A DNA stretch of 64,000 nt, from positions 22,430,404-22,494,403 of the forward strand of contig NC_089312.1 in NCBI RefSeq assembly GCF_036669915.1. The letters run 5' to 3'. Below the pieces are notes generated by a model. The model made no database searches and was not told the origin of the DNA. It saw nothing but the letters and a program-made list of their open reading frames with translations. This DNA comes from Pocillopora verrucosa. Lineage: Eukaryota; Cnidaria; Anthozoa; Scleractinia; Pocilloporidae. The position numbers and the translations under genes were made by a program. Every line of letters starts with the position of its first letter. Position 1 is the stretch's first letter. This document shows positions 63,788 through 64,000 of the stretch, one piece after another.

Positions 63788-64000
63788 CTAAATACAGAGA
63801 AAAAACACAGATTATAGTTACAGGCCCATCCAAAATCCTTAAATTCAAGATATAAATTGGTCGGCTTGAGGGATTAATGTACTTGTATTTCCTTTTAGGA
63901 CGTGGTTTGTTGTAATGTTAAGAATTGCAACATAAATCTATCTGAGTGCAAAGGGAACGATATAATGACATTCGTTAAAAGGTAGGGTAGCGCTATCAAA
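63788..64000. other. Intron of the TRIM-NHL gene, to the window edge
   Basis: It begins upstream of the acceptor of the last exon. No further exon is visible in the remaining 213 bases. Confidence 0.5.

Noticed and set aside
1-64000. CRISPR arrays, operons and other prokaryotic features
   Set aside because: Spliced eukaryotic genes throughout; the tandem arrays have no spacer-repeat structure.

Overview
This is a 64 kb piece of AT-rich animal nuclear DNA with short exons, GT/AG introns and many small non-coding transposable elements. The conserved proteins are metazoan. The repeat families, together with the B-box/filamin/NHL and DZIP3-type HEPN genes, resemble those I associate with anthozoan cnidarians, probably a stony coral. 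The organism is inferred by recall and no search was run. All gene models below were spliced by hand; reading-frame phase was checked at every junction.

Layout: (1) 211-1468, plus strand: the last two exons of an unrecognised serine-rich gene. (2) 4560-19232, plus strand: ZFAND4, an N-terminal ubiquitin-like domain and a C-terminal AN1 zinc finger, in 13 exons; its introns hold most of the large repeats. (3) 21956-24341, minus strand: an eight-exon gene for a 211-residue C4orf45/SPMIP2-like (DUF4562) ciliary microtubule protein. (4) 26887-31423, plus strand: a complete 283-residue VDAC, divergent from gene 3. (5) 32770-36509, plus strand: a 401-residue secreted or lysosomal acid lipase (LIPA/LIPF family). 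(6) 40781-54698, minus strand: a 31-exon PP6 regulatory subunit (SAPS family, PPP6R3-like) of 942 residues. (7) 56173-58980, minus strand: a multiply frameshifted relic of a gene that joined a DZIP3-type HEPN domain to a B-box, coiled coil, filamin-like repeat and NHL repeats. (8) 62077-63787, minus strand: the intact last exon of a related B-box/coiled-coil/filamin/NHL gene that runs off the window.

The housekeeping genes (ZFAND4, VDAC, lipase, PPP6R) are intact and do not form a functional cluster. The part most likely to be new is the right end: a decayed HEPN-TRIM-NHL fusion beside an intact TRIM-NHL relative, which looks like a locally expanding, possibly immune-related family.

Mobile DNA is abundant. 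There is a 3.1 kb element with 12-bp inverted ends packed with GATC-centred palindromes (9586-12707), a 1.6 kb foldback (6099-7704), two families of about 200 bp MITEs bounded by TTAA, an 830 bp TTAA-bounded element, a near-perfect hairpin MITE, tRNA-derived SINE fragments and the tail of a LINE-type reverse-transcriptase ORF. Two copies of one MITE lie in opposite orientation around VDAC exons 3-5.
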